Assembly (NCBI GenBank): GCA_016200895.1
Contig: JACQDX010000052.1
Location: 1-48,138 of the forward strand
DNA length: 48,138 nt
Reading direction: 5' to 3'
Origin: Burkholderiales bacterium
Lineage (GTDB): Bacteria > Pseudomonadota > Gammaproteobacteria > Burkholderiales > Burkholderiaceae_D
Positions 26,057 to 35,326 of this stretch are shown here, in pieces. The notes beneath the pieces are model-generated. The model did no database searches and was not told the DNA's origin. It worked only from the letters and a program-made list of their open reading frames with translations. Every line of letters begins with the position of its first letter. Position 1 is the stretch's first letter. The translations under genes were made by a program, and so were the position numbers.

Positions 26057-26938
26057 ATGAAAAAGAAATCTGGCAGTGCAAGCAAGCAAGTCGCGCCTGA
26101 GGCGCAGGAAAAGCACGAAATACGCCCTGGTCAGTCGCTGGAGTTGCTCAAAGAGCTGCACATCCTGACGCGTGATGGCAAGATGAACCAGGATAGTCGC
26201 CGCAAGCTCAAACAGGTTTATCATCTTTACCAATTCATAGAGCCGCTATTGCAGAAATTGCAGCAGGACCATGCGGATATCAGTCTGGTGGATCATGGTG
26301 CGGGCAAGTCTTATCTGGGCTTCATCTTGTATGACTTGTTCTTCAAGTCAGAACAGGCGCAAAGCAAGGCCAGGATTTATGGCATAGAAACACGGGATGA
26401 ACTGGTGCAGCGTTCAACCGAGCTGGCGCAACGCCTGGATTTTCCAGGCATGTCTTTTTTGAATTTGTCTGTTGCTGATTCAATTACTTCATCTGCCTTG
26501 CCAGAAAAAATAGACATCGTCACCGCCTTGCATGCCTGTGATACAGCCACCGATGATGCGATACAGTTCGCTCTCAAGAAAAAAGCCCAATTCATGGTGC
26601 TGGTGCCTTGCTGCCAGGCTGAAGTGGCGGCAGAGTTGCGCAAATCCAAGGGCGATGCAGTAAAGAATAATCCCTTATCGGAAATGTGGCGTCACCCCAT
26701 CCATACGCGTGAATTTGGTAGCCAGATCACGAATGTGCTGCGTTGCCTGCAATTGGAGGCGCATGGATATCAGGTCAGAGTCACAGAACTGGTAGGATGG
26801 GAGCATTCGATGAAAAACGAGTTGATCGTGGCTGAATACAAAGGCCTGCCAGCCAAGCGACCTGCGGAGCGACTGGCCGAAGTATTAAAAACGACGGGCC
26901 TGGAAGCCATGCAGAGAAGATTTTTTGTGCAGCCTTGA
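26057..26938 (+). CDS. Methyltransf_32-type SAM-dependent methyltransferase
   Basis: 293 residues. Motif I is SLVDHGAGKSYLGFILYD, followed by the acidic IYGIETRDELV. The later segments IVTALHACDTATDDAIQ and LVPCCQAEV are signatures of the Methyltransf_32 group, which includes eukaryotic METTL25/Trm13-like proteins. Substrates of bacterial members are unknown. A poorly conserved basic N-terminus (KKKSGSASKQ) may contact nucleic acid, which is inference. The gene stands alone between the tRNA genes and ppx. Confidence 0.8.
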   Translation: MKKKSGSASKQVAPEAQEKHEIRPGQSLELLKELHILTRDGKMNQDSRRKLKQVYHLYQFIEPLLQKLQQDHADISLVDHGAGKSYLGFILYDLFFKSEQAQSKARIYGIETRDELVQRSTELAQRLDFPGMSFLNLSVADSITSSALPEKIDIVTALHACDTATDDAIQFALKKKAQFMVLVPCCQAEVAAELRKSKGDAVKNNPLSEMWRHPIHTREFGSQITNVLRCLQLEAHGYQVRVTELVGWEHSMKNELIVAEYKGLPAKRPAERLAEVLKTTGLEAMQRRFFVQP

Positions 26939-26973
26939 GCATTTTGTGGCGCACAGACCACCGCGGCTTATCA

Positions 26974-26991
26974 AGGTCACTGTAAGGTCAT
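26974..26991 (+). promoter_or_regulatory. Possible PhoB-type box upstream of ppx
   Basis: Two direct 7-mers, AGGTCAC and AGGTCAT, are separated by four bases (TGTA), giving the 11-base period and GTCA core of a Pho box (CTGTCAT-N4-CTGTCAC/T). It lies about 100 bases upstream of ppx. The first two positions of each half differ from the consensus, so this is tentative. Confidence 0.35.
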
Positions 26992-27090
26992 AAAAAATGA
27001 TTAATATCATTTATGCTTATTCTGTAATTCATCTGGTTTTTCTACGCATTTTTTGATTGTTGCACCCGTACTCAGTAAAGGATAAAAAGC

Positions 27091-28548
27091 ATGCTGGCCG
27101 CCGTTGATCTGGGTTCCAACAGTTTTCGCATGCACATTGCGCGGCATGAAGGTGATGTCATCAAAGTCATCAAAAGCGCGCGCGACCCTATACGCCTGGC
27201 TGCGGGCCTGGATAAAAATGGCAACCTGACGCCAGAGGCCATGCAAAAAGCGATTAGCTGTCTGGCGCGCTTTCGTGAAATTCTGAATGCCTACCCGGTA
27301 GAAAGTCTGCGTGTAGTCGCCACCAATACCATACGCATCGCAAAAAATGCTGCGCAATTATTACCGCTGGCTGAGGCTGCCATAGGTTGTCCTATCGAAG
27401 TGATTTCTGGTGAAGAAGAAGGCCGCCTGATTTATATAGGTGTATCGAATGCGGTGGCCGTACCTGGTGAGCGCCGCCTGGTGCTTGATATCGGTGGTGG
27501 TTCGACTGAGGTGATACTTGGAAATGGCCACGAAATCCTCAGGGTGGAATCCTTTAGCATTGGCACTGTCAAGCACAGTGCCAGTTTCTTCCCGGATGGA
27601 CGTTTGACGGATGCCGCATTTGAAGCGGCCATATTGTCAGCACGCTCCATGTTTGAAGATGCTGCACCACCTTATCAGCCACAGCACTGGCGCAAGGCTT
27701 ATGGCTCCTCTGGCACAATGCGGGCGATTTCTGACGCCATCAGCAAAGGTGGCCTGGGTGATGGCACCTTGACCCTGAAGAGCCTGAATGCGCTCAAACA
27801 ATACTGCGTGCAATGCGGACAGTTAGATCAACTGGAACTCAGCGGTATCAAACCTGAGCGTGTCGCGATGGTGGTTGGTGGACTCGCCATACTCATCGGT
27901 CTGATGATGGAATTCAATATCACTGTCTTGCTGCCAATAGAAGCTGGATTGCGCATGGGTGTGATGTGGGATTTGTATTTACGTGCAACCAGGCGTGACC
28001 GCCGTGAAGTTGCCGTCGAATCCTTTGCCAACTTATTCCGTACCGATATGTCACGCGCTAACCGCGTGGCAGATATGGTGAAGTCGCTATATCTGCAATT
28101 GAAACCTGCCGGGGATACCTATGTGCGCTTATTGCAATGGAGCGCGATCTTGCATGAGGTTGGCATGGTGATTTCACATACTGGCTATCACAAGCATGGC
28201 GCTTACATGATAGAGAACGCCGACATGGCGGGCTTTACTACGCGCGAGCAAAGAGTGATGAGCAAGCTCATCCTCAGCCAAAAAGGGAATTTGCGCAAAG
28301 TGGGTGATGGCCTGGCTGACCAGGATTTTGCCAAGGCAGTGCTGGCCCTGCGCCTGGCCGTGATGCTCATGCATTCACGCGCAGAAATTGACTTTGAAGA
28401 TGTGCGCCTGAAAATGAAGGGTCGGGTTGAACTGGAAATGAAACGCGACTGGGTCAGTGTCCATCCAACAGTGGCTTACTGGTTGCAAAAAGAAATTGAA
28501 GCCTGGCGTGAGATAGGGGTGGATTTTTTGGTCCGGGCAAATGTATAA
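27091..28548 (+). CDS. ppx: Exopolyphosphatase (Ppx/GppA family)
   Basis: 485 residues. The actin-like ATPase-fold motifs are LAAVDLGSNSFRMHIARHEG (phosphate 1 loop) and VLDIGGGSTEVILGNG (phosphate 2 loop), with the catalytic glutamate region SGEEEGRLIYIGV between them. The C-terminal part is an HD-like helical domain (LHEVGMVISHTGYHKHGAYMI). The enzyme releases phosphate from the ends of inorganic polyphosphate, or hydrolyses pppGpp in the GppA branch. The start follows AAAGGATAA. ppk is not adjacent. Confidence 0.92.
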   Translation: MLAAVDLGSNSFRMHIARHEGDVIKVIKSARDPIRLAAGLDKNGNLTPEAMQKAISCLARFREILNAYPVESLRVVATNTIRIAKNAAQLLPLAEAAIGCPIEVISGEEEGRLIYIGVSNAVAVPGERRLVLDIGGGSTEVILGNGHEILRVESFSIGTVKHSASFFPDGRLTDAAFEAAILSARSMFEDAAPPYQPQHWRKAYGSSGTMRAISDAISKGGLGDGTLTLKSLNALKQYCVQCGQLDQLELSGIKPERVAMVVGGLAILIGLMMEFNITVLLPIEAGLRMGVMWDLYLRATRRDRREVAVESFANLFRTDMSRANRVADMVKSLYLQLKPAGDTYVRLLQWSAILHEVGMVISHTGYHKHGAYMIENADMAGFTTREQRVMSKLILSQKGNLRKVGDGLADQDFAKAVLALRLAVMLMHSRAEIDFEDVRLKMKGRVELEMKRDWVSVHPTVAYWLQKEIEAWREIGVDFLVRANV

Positions 28549-28611
28549 CTTCCCTTGCGTTTTGCTCAGCTATCCTTGCCCTCGCGATCGTGCGGGGTAA
28601 GGGTGATTCCA

Positions 28612-29130
28612 TCAAATGCAATCAGCGATCATGATGGACCTGAATACGCGACCCAGGCGTTTTGCTGACTTGTTATAGGCTTCGAAAATTATGGTGCCGC
28701 CAAATTTGTTGGCTTTACTGCCCGCTCCGCCCACCATATCGTAATAGTGAATCTTGCTCACTTCTTTTAAAGAGAATGAAACCAGCGGTTTTTCTCCCGC
28801 ATACGGATCTTGCTGCAATTTATGGATGTGAATGAGGGCTACTTCTGCTTCATTGAGTTTACTAAATGCGGCTGAATATGGATCTGTCTCATAGTCCAGT
28901 GCAGGGGATATCAAGTACTCTTTCATCTTGATATCCTGATTGGCGGGCTTGGCGTCAATTTTTCCTGCGAGCTTGCCATCTGCCAGCTTGTCTATCTGTA
29001 TTTCAAACTGGCGCTTGCCATTCCCAAAATCGGGAAAATTAGCCCGGCATTTTAATGCTTCTTCCGCACTTGCAAAGCTGGTGAGCAGGATGCCTGCGAT
29101 CAAAAAAATATGCTTGAGGGTGTTCATCAT
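28612..29130 (-). CDS. Secreted hypothetical protein
   Basis: 172 residues with a clear Sec signal peptide (MMNTLKHIFLIAGILLTSF, cleavage after ASA). I do not recognise a family. The mature part has two cysteines far apart (C27 after the signal, C171 near the end), which could form a disulfide in the periplasm, and a mostly beta pattern (KRQFEIQIDKLADGKLAGKI, VSFSLKEVSKIHYYD, GGTIIFEAYNK). A second start is the adjacent ATG at 29127. It is convergent with ppx. Confidence 0.65.
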   Translation of the reverse strand: MMNTLKHIFLIAGILLTSFASAEEALKCRANFPDFGNGKRQFEIQIDKLADGKLAGKIDAKPANQDIKMKEYLISPALDYETDPYSAAFSKLNEAEVALIHIHKLQQDPYAGEKPLVSFSLKEVSKIHYYDMVGGAGSKANKFGGTIIFEAYNKSAKRLGRVFRSIMIADCI

Positions 29131-29465
29131 GTCATTACCCGTGGATTAACTTGGATGAGAGCTTTAAGAATGACATAGTCTGGACCTTTTGCCACGCATT
29201 GTCTGTAAGGTATCGAATGCCAGTACTACGGGCCATAAAAAAGCGATCCCAGATAAACGGGCGTCGCTTTTTGAGCAGGCATGTTGCATCAGAAATCGAA
29301 TGGTGGTGACACTTTATACGCGTATGGCACACCCCAATCAAAAGCAGTTACTGTGAGCTTACGTCACACCGAGAAACACAAAGTTCTCTTTTTAAATGTG
29401 GCATAAATGCCTATGAGTATCAATTTAATTTGTATGTAACGACTGTTTCATGTAACATTCGTTTC
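29131..29465. other. Intergenic region with an orphan hairpin
   Basis: Contains an unassigned terminator-like hairpin AAAAAGCGA / TCGCTTTTT (29238-29272), symmetric and able to act on either strand, with no recognisable gene ending at it. The right end carries the operator-like repeats of the TetR gene. A 68-codon minus-strand frame here lacks any coding signature. Confidence 0.4.
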
Positions 29466-29466
29466 A
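29435..29466 (+). promoter_or_regulatory. Tandem operator-like repeats overlapping the TetR start
   Basis: The 16-base unit TGTAAC-N4-GTTTCA occurs twice back to back (29435-29450 and 29451-29466), and each unit is itself a near-palindrome. The last base of the second unit is the A of the ATG. This is a strong candidate for an autoregulatory TetR operator. Confidence 0.65.
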
Positions 29467-30017
29467 TGAACAGACGAGATGAATTGCGCGATAACGCGCT
29501 TGACTATTTTCTGGCCCATGGACTGGCCGAGTTATCGTTGCGGCCACTGGCAGAAAAAATCGGAACCAGTGCGCGATTATTAATCTACCACTTCGAATCC
29601 AAGGAAAAGCTGATCACTGTCGTGATGGAGGAAGTGCGCTTCCGTGTCCAGCAATCAGTGATCAGAATGATGCATGCGACCCGGGGCGAAGCGAGTATGG
29701 AGTCGTTCTGGAACTGGATTACCGATAGCGAAAATATTCGCTATGTGCGCTTGTTGTTTGAGGTTCAAGTGCTGGCACTGCAAAATCCCGCAGTCTATGC
29801 ACAATTTTTATCCGACACGAGTTCTAGCTGGCTGGAGGTGCTTGAGCATGGAATACCTGAGTCAGCCGACCGCCGTACCATCGCGACTCTATGCGGTGCC
29901 GTGATCGATGGCCTGGTGCTGGAATATATGAGTACGGGTGATCTGGATCGCACGACGGCCGCATTGAAATTCTTCGTTAGGCTGTTAAGTCAAGGCAATG
30001 AAAAATTCAAAGCATAA
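29466..30017 (+). CDS. TetR-family transcriptional regulator
   Basis: 183 residues from the ATG at 29466. The N-terminal helix-turn-helix reads LRDNALDYFLAHGLAELSL then LAEKIGTSARLLIYHFESKEKL, the classic TetR recognition helix ending in YHF. The rest is a helical ligand-binding domain. There is no Shine-Dalgarno sequence, because the tandem repeat occupies that space, suggesting a leaderless start; an in-frame TTG at 29430 is an alternative. It is followed 160 bases downstream by a CPBP protease gene on the same strand. Confidence 0.85.
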   Translation: MNRRDELRDNALDYFLAHGLAELSLRPLAEKIGTSARLLIYHFESKEKLITVVMEEVRFRVQQSVIRMMHATRGEASMESFWNWITDSENIRYVRLLFEVQVLALQNPAVYAQFLSDTSSSWLEVLEHGIPESADRRTIATLCGAVIDGLVLEYMSTGDLDRTTAALKFFVRLLSQGNEKFKA

Positions 30018-30180
30018 GGATCATGCATCCCGTGTTTTGTGGAAGTAAAAAACTGAGGATAGAGGCGAGGCGAAATGACAAGAGCACATTGCCTTTCTTC
30101 ATCAGGTTTGCATCACATCGATAAAATTTTCTGATGTTTTATCACACTTGATATTCAACAAATATAAGGATATGCCCAGC

Positions 30181-30933
30181 ATGAACCAACTCTATAACAA
30201 TTCAGCAAGTGCGACCGGAACGATAGAAAATCCAAAGAAATTATTGGCATCACCAAGGCATACCTTGACTTTGTTTGGCATCGTCATGATTTTGCTGGTG
30301 GCTGGGGTGTTGAATGTTTCAAACAAACCTGCTGTTAGCCAGACGCCTGATCCATCTCAAATGCTCAAGACGAATTTGATCATGATTGCGATACTCTGGT
30401 ACTGGGCATTTTTCATTTATAAGGGCATGCAGGGCTATGGCCGTTCAGTGCTGGAATTTTTTGAATTCAAGTCCTTCACGCCGAATAAATTGATCAGTGA
30501 TTGTGCCTATGCCGTACTGGCGCTTGTGCTGATTTATGCATGTTCATCTAGTGTGCATCATCTCTTGCCTGATCAGGTTTCGCAATCCAGTAATCCTATA
30601 CTTTCTTCCAGGCCGACTGGCTTGTTCGGAATCACTGCCTGGATATGTTTATCCATCAGTGCCGGTATATGTGAAGAGATCGTGTTTCGGGGTTATCTCC
30701 AGCGTCAGCTTGCTTTAATGACGGGAAATGTCGGTATTGCCATCTTGCTACAGGCCATCCTATTCGGTATTGGACATGCATATGAAGGTCTTAGCTCAGT
30801 AATAGCCATTGTGTTGCATGGTCTGTTCCTGGGAATACTCGCCAAATGGCGTGGCAATATCCGTGCAGGTATTATTGAGCATGCAGCTTGGGATATTCTC
30901 GCCGGATTCGGGCTCTTAAGTGCAAATTGGTAA
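30181..30933 (+). CDS. CPBP-family intramembrane metalloprotease
   Basis: 250 residues from the ATG at 30181, which has AAGGAT ten bases upstream; ATGs at 30148 and 30172 are in frame. There are six to eight hydrophobic segments. The family motifs are CEEIVFRGYLQRQ (EExxxR) and FGIGHAYEG (FxxxH), with a third conserved segment HAAWDILAG. These enzymes (Abi/CAAX-like) are glutamate-type intramembrane proteases; bacterial roles include bacteriocin self-immunity, but the substrate here is unknown. Confidence 0.85.
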   Translation: MNQLYNNSASATGTIENPKKLLASPRHTLTLFGIVMILLVAGVLNVSNKPAVSQTPDPSQMLKTNLIMIAILWYWAFFIYKGMQGYGRSVLEFFEFKSFTPNKLISDCAYAVLALVLIYACSSSVHHLLPDQVSQSSNPILSSRPTGLFGITAWICLSISAGICEEIVFRGYLQRQLALMTGNVGIAILLQAILFGIGHAYEGLSSVIAIVLHGLFLGILAKWRGNIRAGIIEHAAWDILAGFGLLSANW

Positions 30934-31031
30934 AATGCGATAACAGAAAACCAGAGCAGCTCGTCGCAAGATAGCAGTGCTGCTGTACCCATAGTTCAGG
31001 CAATATTCAAGACGCGCAGACAATGGAAATA

Positions 31032-31063
31032 AAAAAGACAGGTTTGAACCTGTCTTTTTTATA
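31032..31063. terminator. Bidirectional terminator
   Basis: The stem AAAAAAGACAGGTT / AACCTGTCTTTTTT with A- and T-runs on both sides lies between the convergent CPBP and TonB-receptor genes. Confidence 0.92.
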
Positions 31064-31073
31064 AGAGAATCCA

Positions 31074-33221
31074 TCAGAAATCAAATTGCGCCGACAGTTT
31101 ATAAGTACGCGGCGCACCAGGGAATAAATAACCACCCAGTGATTGCGTCACATCACGCCAGTAAAACTTGTCCAGGGCATTGTCGATATTGAAGCGCAAG
31201 GTAGTTGCAGTACTGCCGATCTGTGTGGCGTAGCGCGCACCCAGATTCACTACATGATAGCCGGGCACAGTCACGCTATTGTCCGGGCTGAATGCCTTGC
31301 TGCTGGCATATTGCCAGCTTGCATTCACATTCAAACCCTTGATTTCAGCTACGGCATAATCAGTATAGATAGTGGATTTGAAGCGTGGCACATTCATGAC
31401 ACGCTTGTCGTCCAGGCTGCTGATGCCGGTGTTTTGTTGCTTGGCATCGAGAGCAGTAACGCTGGCACCCAGATTCAGTTGTGACGTCAGCTTGCCTTGT
31501 GCTGAGAGTTCCAGTCCCGTATGCAAGGCTTCACCATTGCTGACATAGGTATTACTGCTATTGGTATATTCCAGTGGTTTCTTGATGCGGAAGATGGCGG
31601 CAGACAGGCTCAGGTCGCGCTGCACATCTGCCTTCACGCCAAATTCAATTTGCGTGGATTTGCCCGGGTTCAGCATTTTATTTTCATTGCTGGTACCAAA
31701 AGGGGCGATGCCGCCATGTTCCAGGCCTTGCGCAAAACTGCCGTAGACAGACACTTGCTGCGTCGGTTTGAATACCAGCGCTGCGGTAGACAGGAACTTG
31801 TTCTGGTCATAGCCAGGATTATCAAACTGCGTGCGGGAAATATTTAAATGACGCAGACCCAGATGCAGTTTCAGGTTATCTCGCAGACTGATAATATCTT
31901 GTACAAATGCAGACCATTCCTTGTCGGTACGGCGCAGCAAAATCGGGCCAGTTTTATTTGCCGATGGCGTTACGCTGATGGGACGGAACAAATTGCTGCT
32001 GCCCGCATAGTCATACACATAGTCACCAAAATAATCCTTGCGTTGTGAATTGCTGAGTCCCACAGCCAACTCATGCTGCATGCCACCCGCATTGAATTTG
32101 CCATTCAGCAGGGCTTGCGTACCCCACAGTGATTTGGATTCATTCACGCTTTGATAGTCATACACATCATAGTCGCCATTCGCGCAATAGCCTGGATACA
32201 GATTGGCGGCACCACAGCCATAAGGGAAGGCGGTGTAGTCATCACGTTTGAATTCATGCTTGTTGGCAGAGACACTGGCGCGCCAGTCAGCATTGATCTG
32301 GTATTCAAAACGCAGCCCCAGATTGCTGTTGCGAGTGTCTACTGGTTTTGCCCATGGCTGGGCATTCAGCATCAGGTCAGCAGGAACGCCGCGTGGCAAA
32401 TCTGTGCCATTGAATAATTGAAAGCCGGGAACTGACAATTGCGATTTATGCTGGTAGTCAGCATCGATTTGCAAAAGGGCTTGCGGTGTGATGTGCCAGT
32501 CAAATGCAGCAGAAACGAACTGGCGGTTGCCATCTGCACCTTTGACATAAGAGCGCAGACGTTCACCCGCTGCATTGATGCGGAAGCCAAACTGCTTGTC
32601 GCTGGAATTGTCACTGATATCGGCGGCACCGTACACAGTACCGCGCTCACTGATTTCAAATGTAGCGGAACGGATGGCATAACTGGCAGGGCGCTTGGTT
32701 ACATAATTAATGATGCCGCCCGGTGTGCCGAAACCAGCCTGGAAGCCTGCAATGCCTTTGAGGATTTCTATACGTTCCTTGTTTTCCAGCGGGATGGAGG
32801 CATCACCTGGTATGGCAAAACCATCCTTGCGATAGCTGCTGGAATTATCCAGGGTAAAGCCGCGTATCGAAAATTGTTCGGCATAACCGATGGCGTTATA
32901 AGCATCATTGACGCTGGAATCAAACTTCATCGCATCGGTAGTCTGACGTATCCGCAAGTCTTGCATCTGTGTCGTGCTGAAGGCATTCACTGAATTGGGC
33001 GTATCCAGCAACGCTGCATCAATAAAACCAGTGACCTTGCTACGCTCTACCTTGGTTTCAGTGCCTTTGCTGCCAGTGATAGTCACTTCAGGCAGCGATT
33101 TATCATTGCCAGGTGTGCTTTGGGCATGGGCAGAAGATAGCAACAAGCAAGCCTGGCCAATGGAAAAGGCAATGGCAGTGGGACGTAATAAGCGAGGACG
33201 TAATACAGTGTAAGTTGACAT
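31074..33221 (-). CDS. TonB-dependent outer-membrane receptor, probably thiamine-related
   Basis: 715 residues from the ATG at 33221. It has a long signal peptide (LRPTAIAFSIGQACLLLSS, cleavage after AHA), a TonB-box-like LPEVTITG, a plug domain (TPNSVNAFSTTQMQDLRI, FSIRGFTLDNSS, LLKGIAGFQAGFGTPGGIINYVTKRP-like segment) and a 22-strand barrel ending in LSAQFDF. By sequence it resembles ferric-siderophore receptors (FhuA/FpvA type, no N-terminal signalling domain). However, the leader carries a TPP riboswitch, so expression should respond to thiamine pyrophosphate and the cargo is more likely thiamine or a precursor. The open frame back to 33341 runs through the riboswitch and is not coding. 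Confidence 0.9.
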   Translation of the reverse strand: MSTYTVLRPRLLRPTAIAFSIGQACLLLSSAHAQSTPGNDKSLPEVTITGSKGTETKVERSKVTGFIDAALLDTPNSVNAFSTTQMQDLRIRQTTDAMKFDSSVNDAYNAIGYAEQFSIRGFTLDNSSSYRKDGFAIPGDASIPLENKERIEILKGIAGFQAGFGTPGGIINYVTKRPASYAIRSATFEISERGTVYGAADISDNSSDKQFGFRINAAGERLRSYVKGADGNRQFVSAAFDWHITPQALLQIDADYQHKSQLSVPGFQLFNGTDLPRGVPADLMLNAQPWAKPVDTRNSNLGLRFEYQINADWRASVSANKHEFKRDDYTAFPYGCGAANLYPGYCANGDYDVYDYQSVNESKSLWGTQALLNGKFNAGGMQHELAVGLSNSQRKDYFGDYVYDYAGSSNLFRPISVTPSANKTGPILLRRTDKEWSAFVQDIISLRDNLKLHLGLRHLNISRTQFDNPGYDQNKFLSTAALVFKPTQQVSVYGSFAQGLEHGGIAPFGTSNENKMLNPGKSTQIEFGVKADVQRDLSLSAAIFRIKKPLEYTNSSNTYVSNGEALHTGLELSAQGKLTSQLNLGASVTALDAKQQNTGISSLDDKRVMNVPRFKSTIYTDYAVAEIKGLNVNASWQYASSKAFSPDNSVTVPGYHVVNLGARYATQIGSTATTLRFNIDNALDKFYWRDVTQSLGGYLFPGAPRTYKLSAQFDF

Positions 33222-33293
33222 GGTTTGCTCTTGGTGCGTTGTGGGTGACAGCGCGGGAGCAAACAAAGAAGCAAGAACAGCCGGGACTTTGCG

Positions 33294-33370
33294 CTTCCCT
33301 TCGCTGGCATTATCCAGATCAGGTAGAAGGGACTCTCTCACCCGGAAACTATTATTCCCAGGACCCCTAG
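33294..33370 (-). promoter_or_regulatory. TPP riboswitch (THI element)
   Basis: Read on the minus strand, it begins with GGGGTCC, has the pyrimidine-sensing part GGGTGAGAGAGTCCC (33343-33329), and ends with the highly conserved ACCTGATCTGGATAATGCC followed by AGCGAAGGGAAG (33324-33294). The order and the near-invariant 3' half match the TPP aptamer. It lies about 73 bases before the TonB receptor start; no clear terminator follows, so control is probably at translation. Confidence 0.95.
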
Positions 33371-33427
33371 CGTAGGCGGCAGTTTAACACGAAACCACGG
33401 GAGTGGCTTTTTGGTATGCTTCGATGC

Positions 33428-34324
33428 CTAAGTGCCTTGTTTTGCTTCGATTTTGACAGTTCTGAAATTACGCCATAAACCCTCAGCCGAATACACGACC
33501 AAAGCTGCCCAGATAGCGATAAAACCTGCCAGTTTATTGGAATCAAAGGGCTCATGGTATAGCCACACACCGAGCAACAATTGCACCAGCGGCGAGATGT
33601 ATTGCAATAATCCCAGTGTTGTCATCGGTATGCGACGGGCACCTGCCGCAAACAGGAGCAAGGGGATGGCGGTAATCGGGCCGCTGATGAGTAACAGCAT
33701 TTTGATATCGACACCGCTGGTGATGAAAGTGTTTTGCCCTTGTGCGGTAAGCCAGCATAACCATGCAAAAGCAAACGGGAAGAGCAGGGCGGTTTCCAGC
33801 GACAAGCCTTCAAGCGCGCCTAGTGCAGAGGTCTTGCGCAGCAAGCCGTAAGTACCAAAGGTTGTCGCCAGTACCAGGCCTATCCAAGGCAAATGACCTG
33901 TCTGTACGGTTAGCCATGCTACACCCACAGCAGCCAGTGCCACCGACAACCACTGGCCAGGACGCAGTTTTTCACGCAACAAGACGGAACCGATGAGGAT
34001 ATTGACGAGAGGTGTGATGAAATAACCGAGGCTGGCATCAACGATGTGGCCGTGATTGACTGCCCAGATATATACAAACCAGTTGGCAGATAACAGTATA
34101 GCGCTGAGGGCAAAACCAGCGATGAGTTTAGGTTGTTTCGCTGCTACCCTGACCCAGCTCCATTGCTTGCGCCAGGTCAGGACACCGACCAGGAATAGCA
34201 GCGACCACAGCATGCGGTTCAGTAAAATTTCCAGTGCTGGTACGTCGTGCAAGGCTTTGAAATAAATGGGGAACAGGCCCCAGAGCAGATAAGCGGAGCC
34301 TGCAAACAAAATACCTTGGCGCAT
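33428..34324 (-). CDS. rarD: RarD-type EamA transporter
   Basis: 298 residues from the ATG at 34324 (MRQGILFAGSAYLLWGLFP). It has about ten membrane segments and the RarD signatures PIYFKALHDVPALEILLNR, NWFVYIWAVNHGHIVDASLGYFI, and LLQYISPLVQLLLGVWLYHEPF near the end. The transported substrate is not established for the family. Three more N-terminal residues are possible from 34333. It stands between the TPP-controlled receptor and the btuF-like gene, all on the minus strand. Confidence 0.9.
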   Translation of the reverse strand: MRQGILFAGSAYLLWGLFPIYFKALHDVPALEILLNRMLWSLLFLVGVLTWRKQWSWVRVAAKQPKLIAGFALSAILLSANWFVYIWAVNHGHIVDASLGYFITPLVNILIGSVLLREKLRPGQWLSVALAAVGVAWLTVQTGHLPWIGLVLATTFGTYGLLRKTSALGALEGLSLETALLFPFAFAWLCWLTAQGQNTFITSGVDIKMLLLISGPITAIPLLLFAAGARRIPMTTLGLLQYISPLVQLLLGVWLYHEPFDSNKLAGFIAIWAALVVYSAEGLWRNFRTVKIEAKQGT

Positions 34325-34406
34325 GAGAAGCAATCAATCCATTGAGCTTGCAGCAGCAAGCAAGACACACATTATCGCTGCAAAATGAATTGTTTGCTGC
34401 GCGCGC

Positions 34407-35326
34407 CTATTTTGCTTTTGCTGCGGCCAGATGCTTGCAGAGTGCTTCTGTACCATCAAGTATGCGTGGCCCGGCACGGTTCAGCCAGTCACCTTTGACT
34501 GCATAGAAATTGTTTTTCTTTACCGATGTCAGGATGGGAAATTGCTTCCAGTCCACCAGGCTATCCACATTTTCTCCACTGGTCAGTATCACGTCTGGAT
34601 TGGCTGCCAGCACTGCTTCATTGGTGATGGTGGAGCTAAGTTCCTTGAGTTGACCAAATACATTTCTACCGCCACATAGACGGATGGAATCAGACACCAT
34701 ATGCGTGTCATTGATGGTCATCAATGGCCTGCGTATCATTTGATAAAACACACTGACCGGTGTTGCTGATGCTGGCAATTGATAAGTCTTGCGCAGATTG
34801 TCGAGACGTTGCCTGAATTTTTGTGCATTGGCCTTGCCTGTACTGTCAGTACCAGCCAGTGTCGCCAGTCTTTCTATCGAGGTAGCCACCATTTCAAAGT
34901 TGTGAGGTTCACTTTCAAAGACGGTGATGTGGTTGCTGCGCAATTTATTGGCCAGGATTTTCGCATTGCCTGTGCCCCAGACAATGACCAGATCAGGTTT
35001 GAGTGCGAGCAGACGTTCCAGATCCAGGGCAAAGATATTGCCGATGGAAGGCAGTTTTTTTGCAGCTTCTGGATAGTCGCTGTAATCAGTGACGGCAATG
35101 ATATTTTTTTCAGCCCCAGCCTCAAACAGCATCTCGGTAATATGTGGTGCTAGGCTGACGATGCGTTGCGCAGGTTTGGCCACCGTAACCTGGCGTTGCG
35201 CATCGTCGAGTACGGTGATGGACGCGAATGCAGTGGATGATGCAAGGCAGGCTGCAAAACTGAATGCAATTGCGGCACTGCCAGATACCAATTTGTCATT
35301 AGACTTCAGTGCTACTGACAAGCGCA

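Noticed and set aside
28575..28602. GC-rich hairpin after ppx
   Set aside because: It has several G-U pairs and no T-run, so it is not called as an intrinsic terminator.
29135..29341. 68-codon minus-strand frame
   Set aside because: It crosses the orphan hairpin, has no ribosome binding site and an unlikely composition.
31730..31745. Sequence similar to the arm of the palindromic repeat (GCGCAAAACTGCC)
   Set aside because: It lies inside the TonB receptor coding region without the second arm, so the match is by chance.
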